NCBI RefSeq assembly: GCF_021731785.1
Contig: NZ_JAKFWS010000031.1
Coordinates: 1 to 64,000, forward strand
Direction: 5' to 3'
Origin: Methylocystis sp.
GTDB taxonomy: Bacteria > Pseudomonadota > Alphaproteobacteria > Rhizobiales > Beijerinckiaceae
Length of the DNA stretch: 64,000 nucleotides
A model generated the notes under the pieces. The model had not been told where the DNA came from. It did no database searches and worked only from the letters and a program-made list of their open reading frames with translations. The stretch's first letter is position 1. Every line of letters starts with the position of its first letter. Positions 53,811-62,625 of the stretch are shown here, in pieces. The translations under genes and the position numbers were made by a program.

Positions 53811-56551
53811 CACTCGAGCTCCCATAATGGAGCCAGACCCGCCAGGCGTTCGGCAATCAGCGGACGTTTCATCTCGAAATAGCTCTCCTTCGCGCCCCCA
53901 GGCAGGGCGAAAGCGAGATCGTTGAAACTATCTTCAGCGCCGGCGCCGGGCAGCAGATTGCCCGCAAGGACATGGCGCTGCGCGGCTCCCACGAAATCGG
54001 CGAGGCGCTCGAGCGCATCGGCGGGATCGGCGAGTAGATAGAGCCCGCCATCGACGCCTTTCGGATAGAGTAGTCGCGCCTCTACCTTATCGAGACCCTC
54101 CACGAGCGCACGAACAGCATAGGCGTAAAGGCACCGTTGCAACTCGGCTCCGCCCTTTAATACGGGCTCTTTGCTTCGGCGTGGCGGCGCACCAGACTTA
54201 TAGTCTGTCACGCGGGCGCTCGCGCCTGAACCAGACAAATCGAGACGATCGATCGAACCGCCGATCGCCACAGCCGTGCCCGGAATGACAACGGGCCTGA
54301 GGGCGTCCCAGGGAAGGCGCGCGCGATGTTCTGGCGCAAGCGCTTCCGCGCGAGGGTCGCCGCCGAATGGAATTTCGGCAAAGCTTTTTTGCGCCGGCAA
54401 CTGCTGCTCTGGGAAGGTGAGAGCGGCGAGCGCAAGGGCGCGAACATTTTCGAGTTTACGACGCCAAATCACCGGGGGAGGGACTGGCGCGTTTCGTTCC
54501 CATTCCACGGCGACTGTGTTGAGGCTTTCATCGAGCGCATCCGAAATGGCGCCCGCGTCGGCGTTGCCAAGACCTCCCGGATGGGCCGCCTCGAGACGAT
54601 CGACCGCCTTTTGCAGAGTGATGTGAAGCAGATTGCCGAAGGCGAGAGCATCGAGCAACAGTGGTTCCTCGCTCTCCTGCGGCTCCTGCCAGCGGAAACC
54701 ATAGGTCCATAAATAACCAAGGGGATCACGCAACAATTTGGTCAGCGACGTCGCCGACTGTCGGCGATTGAGCGCCGCGACAACCAGTGGATGACGATGA
54801 CGGACCAACCCGTCATGAGCGGTGAGGCGATCGGTATGCCAGTCGATCCAGCATGACAGCGCCGATTGCGCCACGGGCAATGTGCTGAATTCGGCAGGTC
54901 GCGCGAACAGCCGGTCTGACCAGCCGGCGGCATGCTCAGGTATCCGAGCTCTCTGCCGATAAACCTGGGGCTGCGATTTCGGATAAAGCGGCGAAAGCCC
55001 GTTGATCCGCCCTTGCGCGTCACGTCGCGCATGTGAGCAGACGACTTGCCGCGTCGTTGTCTTGAGGATCGTGTCGAAATCGCGCCGATCAGCTTCGTGC
55101 ACAGGCAGTGGATCGAGCAAATCCGAACGAATAATGTGGTTTGGCAATAGCGGATCTTCGGCCTGGCGACGTGGCCAGGCTCTCGAGGTGAGGCCGATCA
55201 GTCTCACATAAGCGCGAGGTTCGGCGGCGAGCGCCGACGCGGGCGTCCAAATAACGGCCGCCTCCGGCTCCACGTCATCGGGCAAATGAAGCTTGGCGAG
55301 CGTCACATCTAGTGCTTCTGGCGGTCCCTCTGTCAGTGACTTACGCCAGATTGCGAGGCTTCGAACACCAAGGAGCCGTTCCCCGATTTCAGGCGCTCGT
55401 TTCAGGCCGAACGCCAGCGTTTCGACCAAGTCGCGGAGAAGCGCCGCCGCAGCGTCACCCTTTGGAAACGCGTCATTTGCAAGAGCGCCGAGCGTTTCGC
55501 GCCACTGCGCCACGCCGAGTAGCGGGGCGTCTTTGGGCAGCGCGCGCCACCAGTTTGCGGGCACAACCTCGAAGGCGGGGTTCTGGTGGCGCAACAGCGA
55601 GACGAGGCGGATCATGCGGGCTTTGCTGAACCCGCGCAGAAGAATTTCGGCAAGCGCTGCGGCGAGTTGGCCCTGCGGCGTTGTCAACGCCTTGCGGCCG
55701 TGAACGAAATGCAGATCGAGCCCGCTCATCTCACTGAGCGCCAAGAAATGATCGTCCCATTCTTCCGGAGAAGCCGTTGCGATGGCGATCTGTTCCGGAC
55801 GCACGTCTCCCCGGGCAATCAGGGACCGCGCCCAGCGTAAGGCTTCGAGCGCTTCGTGCCTTGAACTTGCGCAGGATTCGCAAAGAATTTCGGGGTTCGC
55901 CGCCGTCGTTTCGACGATGGGAATGCCGAGGTCGCGAAGCCAACCAGGCGTGTAGCGGGGCCCGGAGATCCAGCGCACCTCCATGACACCGGCGAGCGCG
56001 GCGAGCAGGGGCCGCCAAACGGGTGACATTTCGGTGCGGCCTTCAACTGAGATTTTTCCAAACAATGTTTCTGCATGATGGAGACGGCCGAGGGCCATTG
56101 CGACCAGATCGGCCGGACGTCGCATTGATGGGGGTATATGTTGCAAGGCCTCACTCTCGAGCCGTGCAATGGCGGCGAGCCGAGATCGCGTGGCTGACCC
56201 CTCAGGCGCTGAGCGTTCATTGAGGTCGAGGCCTGCCGACCAAGCCTTGCTCAGCGTTGCGGCGGCGGCGCGGGCGAAGCCGGGTAGTAATTTTATGTCG
56301 TTCAGTTCACCGAGATCGGCCAAAATAGCCTTGGCAATCGCAGATTTGAGCGCGTCGGAATCGATCGGCTGAAGAAAGCCTCCCGCCAATCGCGCGGCGA
56401 GAAGTTCGATCGGCAGCGCTTGCAGACCATGCCGCCGCGCGACGGCGGCATCCGCACGGAACCGGCGCCAGGCAAGACGCGAATGGATGATGATTGTATT
56501 GCGCACGATTCGCGACGCCAAGAATTGATGGAACGAATTCTCTTGTATCAT
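53810..56551 (-). CDS. addB: AddB-like PD-(D/E)XK nuclease
   Basis: A 913-residue partner of AddA. The C-terminal nuclease reads IPFGGDPRAEALAPEHRARLPW, IGGSIDRLDLSGSGASARVTDYKSG and ELQRCLYAYA, which is the AddB/RecB family core. The N-terminal half is helical and weakly conserved, and unlike some AddB proteins has no Walker A that I can see. The pair order addB-addA on one strand is as in alphaproteobacterial addAB. Met at 56551 (MIQENSFHQFLASRIVRNTIIIHSR) is taken as the start, though the frame stays open to 56593. Confidence 0.8.
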   Translation of the reverse strand: MIQENSFHQFLASRIVRNTIIIHSRLAWRRFRADAAVARRHGLQALPIELLAARLAGGFLQPIDSDALKSAIAKAILADLGELNDIKLLPGFARAAAATLSKAWSAGLDLNERSAPEGSATRSRLAAIARLESEALQHIPPSMRRPADLVAMALGRLHHAETLFGKISVEGRTEMSPVWRPLLAALAGVMEVRWISGPRYTPGWLRDLGIPIVETTAANPEILCESCASSRHEALEALRWARSLIARGDVRPEQIAIATASPEEWDDHFLALSEMSGLDLHFVHGRKALTTPQGQLAAALAEILLRGFSKARMIRLVSLLRHQNPAFEVVPANWWRALPKDAPLLGVAQWRETLGALANDAFPKGDAAAALLRDLVETLAFGLKRAPEIGERLLGVRSLAIWRKSLTEGPPEALDVTLAKLHLPDDVEPEAAVIWTPASALAAEPRAYVRLIGLTSRAWPRRQAEDPLLPNHIIRSDLLDPLPVHEADRRDFDTILKTTTRQVVCSHARRDAQGRINGLSPLYPKSQPQVYRQRARIPEHAAGWSDRLFARPAEFSTLPVAQSALSCWIDWHTDRLTAHDGLVRHRHPLVVAALNRRQSATSLTKLLRDPLGYLWTYGFRWQEPQESEEPLLLDALAFGNLLHITLQKAVDRLEAAHPGGLGNADAGAISDALDESLNTVAVEWERNAPVPPPVIWRRKLENVRALALAALTFPEQQLPAQKSFAEIPFGGDPRAEALAPEHRARLPWDALRPVVIPGTAVAIGGSIDRLDLSGSGASARVTDYKSGAPPRRSKEPVLKGGAELQRCLYAYAVRALVEGLDKVEARLLYPKGVDGGLYLLADPADALERLADFVGAAQRHVLAGNLLPGAGAEDSFNDLAFALPGGAKESYFEMKRPLIAERLAGLAPLWELE

Positions 56552-56687
56552 GCCTGTTCGCCGAAAGCCCACGAACCGACGTCGCGACTTCATGAACTAA
56601 CAGCTGATTTTCAACGACGGTGGAGACAGGCGAGCAAACCAAAAAGCCGAGGCGTTGGCTGGCGCTCGAATCCGAAGCCTTGCTCAT

Positions 56688-56715
56688 CATCAAGCACGCT
56701 AAATCAAGCACGCTA
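56688..56715. repeat. Tandem 14-bp duplication in a gene remnant
   Basis: ATCAAGCACGCTAA occurs twice in direct succession. Removing one copy joins the plus-strand frames to give EALLIIKHAKDDWKLYPNRGGYLLNGSF, which reads like protein. The duplication shifts frame by two bases. The gene it belonged to, antisense to the end of the Y-polymerase, is not recognised. Confidence 0.6.
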
Positions 56716-56781
56716 AGGACGATTGGAAGCTCTATCCGAATCGAGGCGGTTATCTCCTCAATGGAAGCTTCAGATTGAACA

Positions 56782-58023
56782 TCAAAACTCACTCAAGTCG
56801 GGAACGCGCTGGAACGCGATCTTGCTGGTCATGCGGCGCAACGATGACGTCGTCGCGCCGAACCCCACCGTGCCGCGCCCGAATTTCTGGTTGAGCCTAT
56901 CGATCGCCTCGGTCAACGCGGCATTTGTTGGACGTTCGAAAAGATCGGTCTGATGTTTGTTAGCAGGAACAAGCCCCGCGAGCGTCACTCCGACGCGTAA
57001 AGGCTTCTGCGCCGGCACGCGCGACCATATCTCCATCAAGATGCGGCTGAGAGTTTGCGTGTCGTCCGTCTCATGAAAGGATCGCTCGTCGATCCAATGG
57101 CCGCGATCGTTCGCCCATTTGATGTCCGCAATCAAGCGACGGCAGTAGAAATTCTCTTGCCGCAAACGTTCGGCGGCGCGCGCCAGCAACTCGCGCACTA
57201 CGGGCGTCGCCGCTCTGATGGTCCTCTGCTCGGGGGCCAGAACATGTTGATGGCCAAAACTAGCGCGCCGCCGGATTGGCGCGGGCAGGTCCTCTCCGTG
57301 AAGCAGCGCATGAAACCTTCCCCCAACAACCCCGCCCCAGATGCGTTGAAGAGTGTCGGCGTCCGCCAGCCAGAGTTTGCAGACGGTATCGAGACCGGCC
57401 GCCCGAAGCCGCCGCGCCATGTTGACGCCGACGCCGCTAATGTCCCCGATGCCGAGATGCAGGATTTTCGTCGGCATCGATTCCGGTTCCAGGATCGTTA
57501 GACCATCCGGCTTCTGCATGTCGGAAGCGAGCTTAGCGAGCAATCGATTGCTAGCAGCGCCGATGGAACTGGTGAGGCAATCCCCTACCTGCTGGCGTAT
57601 CGCCTGTTTGATCTGCGTGGCAAGCCGCGTGATGGCTTCGGGCGAGCGCTGGCTGCGGTCCAATTCGCACGCCACTTCGTCGATCGACATCACGGTTCCG
57701 ATCGGAATGCAGCTTTCAATCGCGTCGAGGATACGGTGATGATATTCGACATAGAGTTTGGGATGACTCTGAACGACGATCAAATGCGGGCAGAGGCGCC
57801 GCGCGTCGCCGATCATCGTTCCCGTCTTGATGCCGAAGGCCTTCGCCGGATAGCTGGCGGCGATGGCGCAAGTAGTGTCAGCGAGCAGCGGCGCAACGAC
57901 GACCGGTTTGTTACGCAAGTCCGGTTGCTCCTGCTGTTCGCAGGACGCAAAATAACTGTTCAGGTCGATCACCATCCAGCGCAAACCTGGTGTTGCGCCT
58001 GATGAAGAGCTCGATGCGCTCAT
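56782..58023 (-). CDS. Y-family DNA polymerase (UmuC/DinB-like)
   Basis: A 413-residue polymerase of the Y family. Landmarks: WMVIDLNSYFASCEQQEQPDLRNKPVVV (first catalytic Asp), MSIDEVACELDRSQRS (Asp-Glu of the palm), LTSSIGAASNRLLAKLASDMQKPDGLTIL and DISGVGVNMARRLRAAGLDTV (helix-hairpin-helix). The C-terminal part is the little-finger domain (RLRQENFYCRRLIADIKWANDRGHW, LRVGVTLAGLVPANKHQTDLF). It should copy past lesions at the cost of errors. Lengths match UmuC better than DinB. It is next to addB-addA and there is no umuD or imuA in the window. No LexA box is visible upstream. Confidence 0.9.
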   Translation of the reverse strand: MSASSSSSGATPGLRWMVIDLNSYFASCEQQEQPDLRNKPVVVAPLLADTTCAIAASYPAKAFGIKTGTMIGDARRLCPHLIVVQSHPKLYVEYHHRILDAIESCIPIGTVMSIDEVACELDRSQRSPEAITRLATQIKQAIRQQVGDCLTSSIGAASNRLLAKLASDMQKPDGLTILEPESMPTKILHLGIGDISGVGVNMARRLRAAGLDTVCKLWLADADTLQRIWGGVVGGRFHALLHGEDLPAPIRRRASFGHQHVLAPEQRTIRAATPVVRELLARAAERLRQENFYCRRLIADIKWANDRGHWIDERSFHETDDTQTLSRILMEIWSRVPAQKPLRVGVTLAGLVPANKHQTDLFERPTNAALTEAIDRLNQKFGRGTVGFGATTSSLRRMTSKIAFQRVPDLSEF

Positions 58024-58396
58024 GTTTCGGTTTCTATCTGACCGGACACAAGGACCATAGGTTGTGGTGGTTTCTGTGGCAAGATTCCGCCCCTTGAGAC
58101 TACTGAAAGGTGCAAGACTTGACGCGCGCGGGGGGCAGCGCCCCTAGTAAAGGGCCGCGTCTGTCCGATTAAGGCCGGCTTTCCATCCACGGTGGACGGT
58201 CAGTCTCGGGCAGTGGATCACGGTCATGCATGGCAAAGGACGTTGTCATGCGTGAGATTTGGCCGGAAAAACGGGGAGGGAGCCACGCGCGTCAGGACGC
58301 TCGCCAGCGGCGATCAAACCTCGCGGATTCGCAGAACGCTCATTGTGGAACAGCACGGCGTCGCGACGCCAAGCAATGGCATGACCATCGGCCTCC
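58024..58396. other. Non-coding stretch between Y-polymerase and HEPN gene
   Basis: No gene is supported. It has a GGTGGA/TCCACC repeat (58184-58199) and a weak TGTCCGATTAAG similarity to the integrase half-site. The two short plus-strand ORFs in the track have no family signature. Confidence 0.5.
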
Positions 58397-59224
58397 CTAT
58401 ACCAGCTCTTTCCGAAGTCTCATGAGCTGCCGCGCAAATGGAACAAAAATCACGAGCCACATATAGACTTGTTCGCGGGTCGGGGGCTTCGCGCCGGTCG
58501 GGTGACCGGATTCATTGCGCGCTATGCGGATTGCTGACTGAATAGCCGTGAGGTTCACTTCCAAGTCTTCTGTCGCCGACTGTGAAAGTGTTTTGATTAT
58601 TGGATTTAGCAACTCATGAAATTTGGTGATTTTCGCTCGAATGAATGGCAGCTTTGTCACAGGCAAAAACCTCGATCCATGAGTGGGGCTGTTGGCTGCC
58701 ACCTCTACAAGCCGCAGAAATTCGATTTCTGCGGCCACGCCAAGCATGACGAGACTTGCTAACAGGCAATCTGCATAGAACGCCGCTACGGCTTCCTCTA
58801 AGTAGACGACTGCCGCTGCGGATATATCCGGCACTTCAGCATGTAGAACTTTCAAAAAGCCGCTGCTATCGTGGAAACGAAAGGGGCTTTGATGCTGTAA
58901 GGCCTGCTGTCCAAAACGACTAAGGCGGAGCCACGGCCACCCAGGATTGCTGCTGTTTAGGCCGAGAGTAACAACTCCCTGCCGAAATAAGTCCCACACC
59001 ACCTCAAGAACGATATTGGAATCGTTGGGATGCAATTGACTGTCCGCACCGGCGTAAGCCATTCCAGTTGGAAGCGGGGGCGCATTATGTCGTCGCGCCA
59101 AAGTGCGTGCTGTGTGTTCTAAAACGCCGGCAAACTGATTGACACCGTTTGTAGACGCTTTGCTTAGGACATCTACGACGACTTCTCGAATTTCTTCATA
59201 ATCGTGCTGGGGTAGATTCCACAT
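58397..59224 (-). CDS. Hypothetical protein with HEPN-like Rx4H motif
   Basis: A 275-residue protein I cannot place in a named family. The C-terminal half looks like a HEPN domain: a helical region (AAAVVYLEEAVAAFYADCLLASLVMLGVAAEIEFLRLVEVAA) precedes the catalytic-type motif ARNESGH (Arg236-His241), with Asn after Arg as in RNase HEPN toxins. HEPN proteins cut RNA in toxin and abortive-infection systems. The N-terminal half has no recognised motif. The ATG overlaps the stop of a resolvase C-terminal remnant, so translation may be coupled to it. The call is motif-based only. Confidence 0.55.
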   Translation of the reverse strand: MWNLPQHDYEEIREVVVDVLSKASTNGVNQFAGVLEHTARTLARRHNAPPLPTGMAYAGADSQLHPNDSNIVLEVVWDLFRQGVVTLGLNSSNPGWPWLRLSRFGQQALQHQSPFRFHDSSGFLKVLHAEVPDISAAAVVYLEEAVAAFYADCLLASLVMLGVAAEIEFLRLVEVAANSPTHGSRFLPVTKLPFIRAKITKFHELLNPIIKTLSQSATEDLEVNLTAIQSAIRIARNESGHPTGAKPPTREQVYMWLVIFVPFARQLMRLRKELV

Positions 59225-59319
59225 TACGTCAGCCTCGCAATCGCCCCGCCGCTGACGTGATAGCTGCGGCCAATCTCCGCAAGGGTTTCGTGGCTTTGAT
59301 CGTTGCGGCGGAAACTCAT
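59224..59319 (-). pseudogene. Resolvase C-terminal HTH fragment before the HEPN gene
   Basis: Thirty-one codons read MSFRRNDQSHETLAEIGRSYHVSGGAIARLT, the HTH tail of a serine resolvase, ending TAA that overlaps the HEPN start (TAATG). The rest of that resolvase is missing. The intact resolvase on the other strand at 59419 is a different gene. Confidence 0.65.
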
Positions 59320-59418
59320 TGCGAAACCTCTACCTTTTGCAACGTTCATCCTTCCCACCATAAATTACTGAAATTCTTACCTATCGACTTTTGCAAAACC
59401 CTATTGCAGAATCCCCCC
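59225..59418. promoter_or_regulatory. Resolvase leader, possible res sub-sites
   Basis: CTTTTGCAA occurs near 59335 and again near 59392 in the DNA before the resolvase. Repeated elements before a serine resolvase often belong to its res site. The match is too short for a firm call. Confidence 0.3.
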
Positions 59419-60036
59419 ATGAAAATCGGATATGCCCGCATCTCGACCGACGAGCAATCGCTTGACCTTCAGCGTGACGCGCTGCGGAAAGCGGGCTGCA
59501 TGGAAGTCTTCGAGGATAGGGGCGTGTCGGGCGTCGCCACGCAACGCCCCGGCCTTGAAGCCGCGCTCAAGCGGATTGGCGTGAATGATGCGCTGGTTGT
59601 CTGGAAGCTCGATCGGCTCGGGCGGTCGCTGCCGCATCTAATTGAAACGATAAGGGAGCTGGGCGCGCGGGGTGCGGGCTTTGCCTCGTTGTCGGAAAGC
59701 ATCGACACGACGACGCCGGGCGGAAAGCTGGTGTTCCACATTATGGGCGCGTTGGCGGAATTTGAGCGAACGTTGATTGTCGAGCGCGTCAACGCAGGGA
59801 TTGCGGCGGCGAAGAAACGCGGAAAGCATGTCGGTCGCCCCCGCAAACTCACCGTGGAACAGGTCGCCCATGCGCGCGAAGCGATAGAGGGTGGCTTGCA
59901 GACTCGCGCCGGTATGGCCGCGCTACTTGGCGTGGACGGCTCGACGCTGTGGCGGGCAATACGCGCGGCCAATGATGCCGCGCCTGCCGCAGCAATGCCG
60001 CGCACAATGGGCGGGGGCGGTCATGGCCACCATTAA
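59419..60036 (+). CDS. Serine resolvase/invertase
   Basis: A 205-residue serine recombinase: MKIGYARISTDEQSLDLQRDALRKAGC contains the catalytic Ser in RIST, followed by VSGVATQRPGLEAAL, VWKLDRLGRSLPHLIETI (the Arg pair) and LVFHIMGALAEFERTLIVERVNAGIAAAKKRGKHVGRP. A C-terminal HTH follows (LQTRAGMAALLGVDGSTLWRAI). The ORF track starts 54 codons earlier, but Met at 59419 is the family start. It overlaps the next gene by 14 bases. Confidence 0.92.
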   Translation: MKIGYARISTDEQSLDLQRDALRKAGCMEVFEDRGVSGVATQRPGLEAALKRIGVNDALVVWKLDRLGRSLPHLIETIRELGARGAGFASLSESIDTTTPGGKLVFHIMGALAEFERTLIVERVNAGIAAAKKRGKHVGRPRKLTVEQVAHAREAIEGGLQTRAGMAALLGVDGSTLWRAIRAANDAAPAAAMPRTMGGGGHGHH

Positions 60037-61231
60037 AGCCCTCGTGAAACCGGCGATGCTGAGATGGGCGCGCAGCCGCGCCAAGGTGAAACCGGAAGAT
60101 GCCGCGAAAGCGGCAAATGTCCCGGTTGAGCGCCTTCACGCGTGGGAAAGCGACGAGAATCCCGATGTACCAACCTTGGGGCAGCTCCGCGCGCTTGCGG
60201 GAAAATATCATTTCCCTTTGGCGGTCTTTTACCTGCCGGAACCGCCAAAGGATTTCGCGCCGTTGCGGGATTTCCGCAGGCTCGCGCATTTTGACGACGA
60301 GCCGATTTCGGCGAACCTCGCCTATCACATTCGCAGCGCCTACGATCGCCGCGAGCTGGCGCTCGAACTGTTTCAGGAACTCGACAACAAGCCGCAGCGG
60401 TTCCCACTGAAGGCGACAACGCGCGACAATCCCGAAAATGTTGGCCGCGCAATCCGGGAGTTTCTGAACGTGGACAGCGAAGCGCAGAAACGCGCGGCGC
60501 GGCAGGGGAGGGCATTCGATTTCTGGCGCCGACGGCTGGAGGAAAACGACATACTCGTTTTCGTTATCAGCGGGCCACATTGGAGCGTCGAGCTTGAGGA
60601 AATGCGCGGGTTTTCGATTGCCAACCGCGAACTGCCTGTCCTTGTCGTCAACGGCAAGGATTACAGCCAGGGGGGCAAGGCGTTCACGCTTATCCATGAA
60701 CTCTGCCATGTCCTGTTAGGGGAAAGCGCCATTTCGAATGGCGCGGCTGAAGACCCCCAGCTCGCTCCGGCAAGCCGCACGGTTGAACGCTTCTGCGATG
60801 CTGTCGCGGCGGCAACTTTGATGCCGCGTGATTTGTTGATGTTGTTCGAAGAAGCTGCTGGAAGGGATGTCCGCGAATGGAGCGACGACGAATTGCGCAA
60901 GATCGGAGACGCAATCGGTGTCAGTCGTCAGGCGCTGCTGCTACGTTTCGTGACCATGAAGCGCGCAACATGGGACTATTACAAAGAGCGGCATGAAGCG
61001 TTCGAAGAAGAATATCGGCGGCTCGCAAAGGAAAAAGCGGCGCAGAAAAAGCCCATTCAGATCAAACGACACATCATGCTGATGAGCTGGAACGGTCGCG
61101 GTTTCACGCGGCTGGTGTTGCGCAGCTATTACGGCAAACGCATTACCCTCAACGACGTTTCGAGCTTTCTGGGAGCCAAGGTCAAATACATCCCCGCGCT
61201 TGAGCATGCCGCCTTTCAGGTGGCCGAATAG
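60023..61231 (+). CDS. XRE-ImmA/IrrE metallopeptidase (antitoxin-like)
   Basis: A 402-residue protein. An N-terminal HTH (VKPEDAAKAANVPVERLHAWESDENPDVPTLGQLRALAGKY) precedes an ImmA/IrrE metalloprotease domain with FTLIHELCHVLLGESAIS (HExxH zinc motif) and a downstream DAVAAATLMPRD acid region. Such proteins regulate mobile elements or act as antitoxins for PIN-domain toxins. The start ATG at 60023 overlaps the resolvase end, and the PIN-like gene follows 9 bp after its stop. The arrangement recalls XRE-ImmA/DUF4411 modules. Confidence 0.9.
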   Translation: MATIKALVKPAMLRWARSRAKVKPEDAAKAANVPVERLHAWESDENPDVPTLGQLRALAGKYHFPLAVFYLPEPPKDFAPLRDFRRLAHFDDEPISANLAYHIRSAYDRRELALELFQELDNKPQRFPLKATTRDNPENVGRAIREFLNVDSEAQKRAARQGRAFDFWRRRLEENDILVFVISGPHWSVELEEMRGFSIANRELPVLVVNGKDYSQGGKAFTLIHELCHVLLGESAISNGAAEDPQLAPASRTVERFCDAVAAATLMPRDLLMLFEEAAGRDVREWSDDELRKIGDAIGVSRQALLLRFVTMKRATWDYYKERHEAFEEEYRRLAKEKAAQKKPIQIKRHIMLMSWNGRGFTRLVLRSYYGKRITLNDVSSFLGAKVKYIPALEHAAFQVAE

Positions 61232-61240
61232 CAGGGGGGA

Positions 61241-61711
61241 ATGACGATATATTGCATCGACACAAGCGCCCTCATAGCCGCGTGGCAAGAGCGATACCCC
61301 CCAGAGAACTTTCCGAGATTCTGGGGGCTCATGGATTCACTGATTGAGGACGGGCGCTTGGTCGCCCCCACGGAAGTGCTAACCGAAACGGCGAAGCGTT
61401 CCGACGAGCTGCACAAGTGGCTTGCGGAACGGAAGTACATGTTCCGCGAACTCGAAGACGAGATTCAGATCGCCGCTGCTGGCGTGTTGGCCCAGTTTCC
61501 GCGCTTAGTCGGCGAACGGAAATTGCGGACATCCGCCGACCCCTTCGTCATTGCGTTGGGACAAGTGGAGAGCCTGCAAATCGTCACGGACGAGAAGCCC
61601 ACGGGAAGCGCACAACGCCCGAACATTCCCGATGTTGTAACGGCTTTGGGTCTACCGCCCTGCATGGGCCTTCTTGAACTCATTCGCGCCGAAAAGTGGA
61701 TTGTCGGATAA
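61241..61711 (+). CDS. DUF4411 family PIN-like protein
   Basis: A 156-residue protein starting MTIYCIDTSALIAAWQERY, the DTSALI element of PIN domains, with acid residues at LVAPTEVLTETAKR (second site), SADPFVIALG (third) and VTDEKPTGSAQRPNIPDVV (last). PIN toxins cleave RNA. DUF4411 members are usually partnered with an ImmA/IrrE XRE protein, as here, so this is probably the toxin of the pair. Its stop overlaps the following ATG (TAATG). Confidence 0.85.
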   Translation: MTIYCIDTSALIAAWQERYPPENFPRFWGLMDSLIEDGRLVAPTEVLTETAKRSDELHKWLAERKYMFRELEDEIQIAAAGVLAQFPRLVGERKLRTSADPFVIALGQVESLQIVTDEKPTGSAQRPNIPDVVTALGLPPCMGLLELIRAEKWIVG

Positions 61712-62598
61712 TGGCGAAAGGAAAACTCTATTTCTCTGCCGACGACCCTGAAGTCGGCGTGACGCCATCGCGTCTCAAACGCCTTGGAAAGGCAAAGCAG
61801 TGCGAGTACCTTCTTGCGTGGTTCCATCATCACTTCGAAGACCCCGCCCAAGAGACGCCTTATAACGGTCGAGAAGGTGGATATCTCTACATTTGGGGTG
61901 GCCCATATGATGCGCGAGAAGAAATAGAGGCTGAATTTGGTTCGTTTATATCTGAGCAGGTTATCGAAGACGTAGTTGAAGAAATTGAGAGCGACGGCCT
62001 CACTGAGTGGGCTCCAAGCCACAATCATGCCGACCATGAGCAGGTAAGGGCTGAGTGGGAGGCAGAACGGGAAGAGCGCGAATCCGCTGCACCACAGCCT
62101 GATATTGAATCAATTATCGCCGCGCTTCAGCGCGGTGAGACAGCTCGTTACGGCGATGTGGAGGAGAAGCGCCAACGCCAAGAAATCCTTGACCGCCTCG
62201 AACAATTGGAACGCCTGCTGCCCCGGCAGGCGCATGGTGGGATCGGGCACAACAACCCCCCTTCAGAAGAAGGCGGGCTTGGCACTGACCTTGTGCCTGA
62301 CATCCGCGAGGCAAGCGCAATTATACGAGAAGAACTCGTAAAGCCTGAGCCGAACGCCCTTGAGGTTGCGAAGGCGACCTCCCGCCTATCGGCTGCCGTG
62401 TCCTGGATTGGCAAGAAGCTCGACGTGGCGATTGAGAGCTTCTCTAAAGAGGTTGGAAGCACTAGCGGAAAGGCCGTTGGCGTTGTCATCGGCGCGTACG
62501 GGGTTGGGAAGGTCGCCCCGTCGATTGGCGGAACCCTCGGCCACGTGGTGGAGAGCGCAATTCAATGGCTTTCTCATATTATTACCCTGCCGTTCTAA
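61711..62598 (+). CDS. Unknown protein coupled to the PIN gene
   Basis: A 295-residue protein without a family I know. The first 75 residues (KQCEYLLAWFHHHFEDPAQETPYNGREGGYLYIWGGPYDAREEIEAEF) look like a conserved domain; an acidic, charged middle (EQVRAEWEAEREERESAAPQ) is followed by RLEQLERLLPRQAHGGIGHNNPPSEE, and a glycine-rich hydrophobic C-terminus (GKAVGVVIGAYGVGKVAPSIGGTLGHVVESAIQWLSHIITLPF) that could be membrane-associated. TAATG coupling to DUF4411 makes it part of the module. Confidence 0.7.
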   Translation: MAKGKLYFSADDPEVGVTPSRLKRLGKAKQCEYLLAWFHHHFEDPAQETPYNGREGGYLYIWGGPYDAREEIEAEFGSFISEQVIEDVVEEIESDGLTEWAPSHNHADHEQVRAEWEAEREERESAAPQPDIESIIAALQRGETARYGDVEEKRQRQEILDRLEQLERLLPRQAHGGIGHNNPPSEEGGLGTDLVPDIREASAIIREELVKPEPNALEVAKATSRLSAAVSWIGKKLDVAIESFSKEVGSTSGKAVGVVIGAYGVGKVAPSIGGTLGHVVESAIQWLSHIITLPF

Positions 62599-62625
62599 GA
62601 GTCGGACTCAAAATTAACACCTTGA

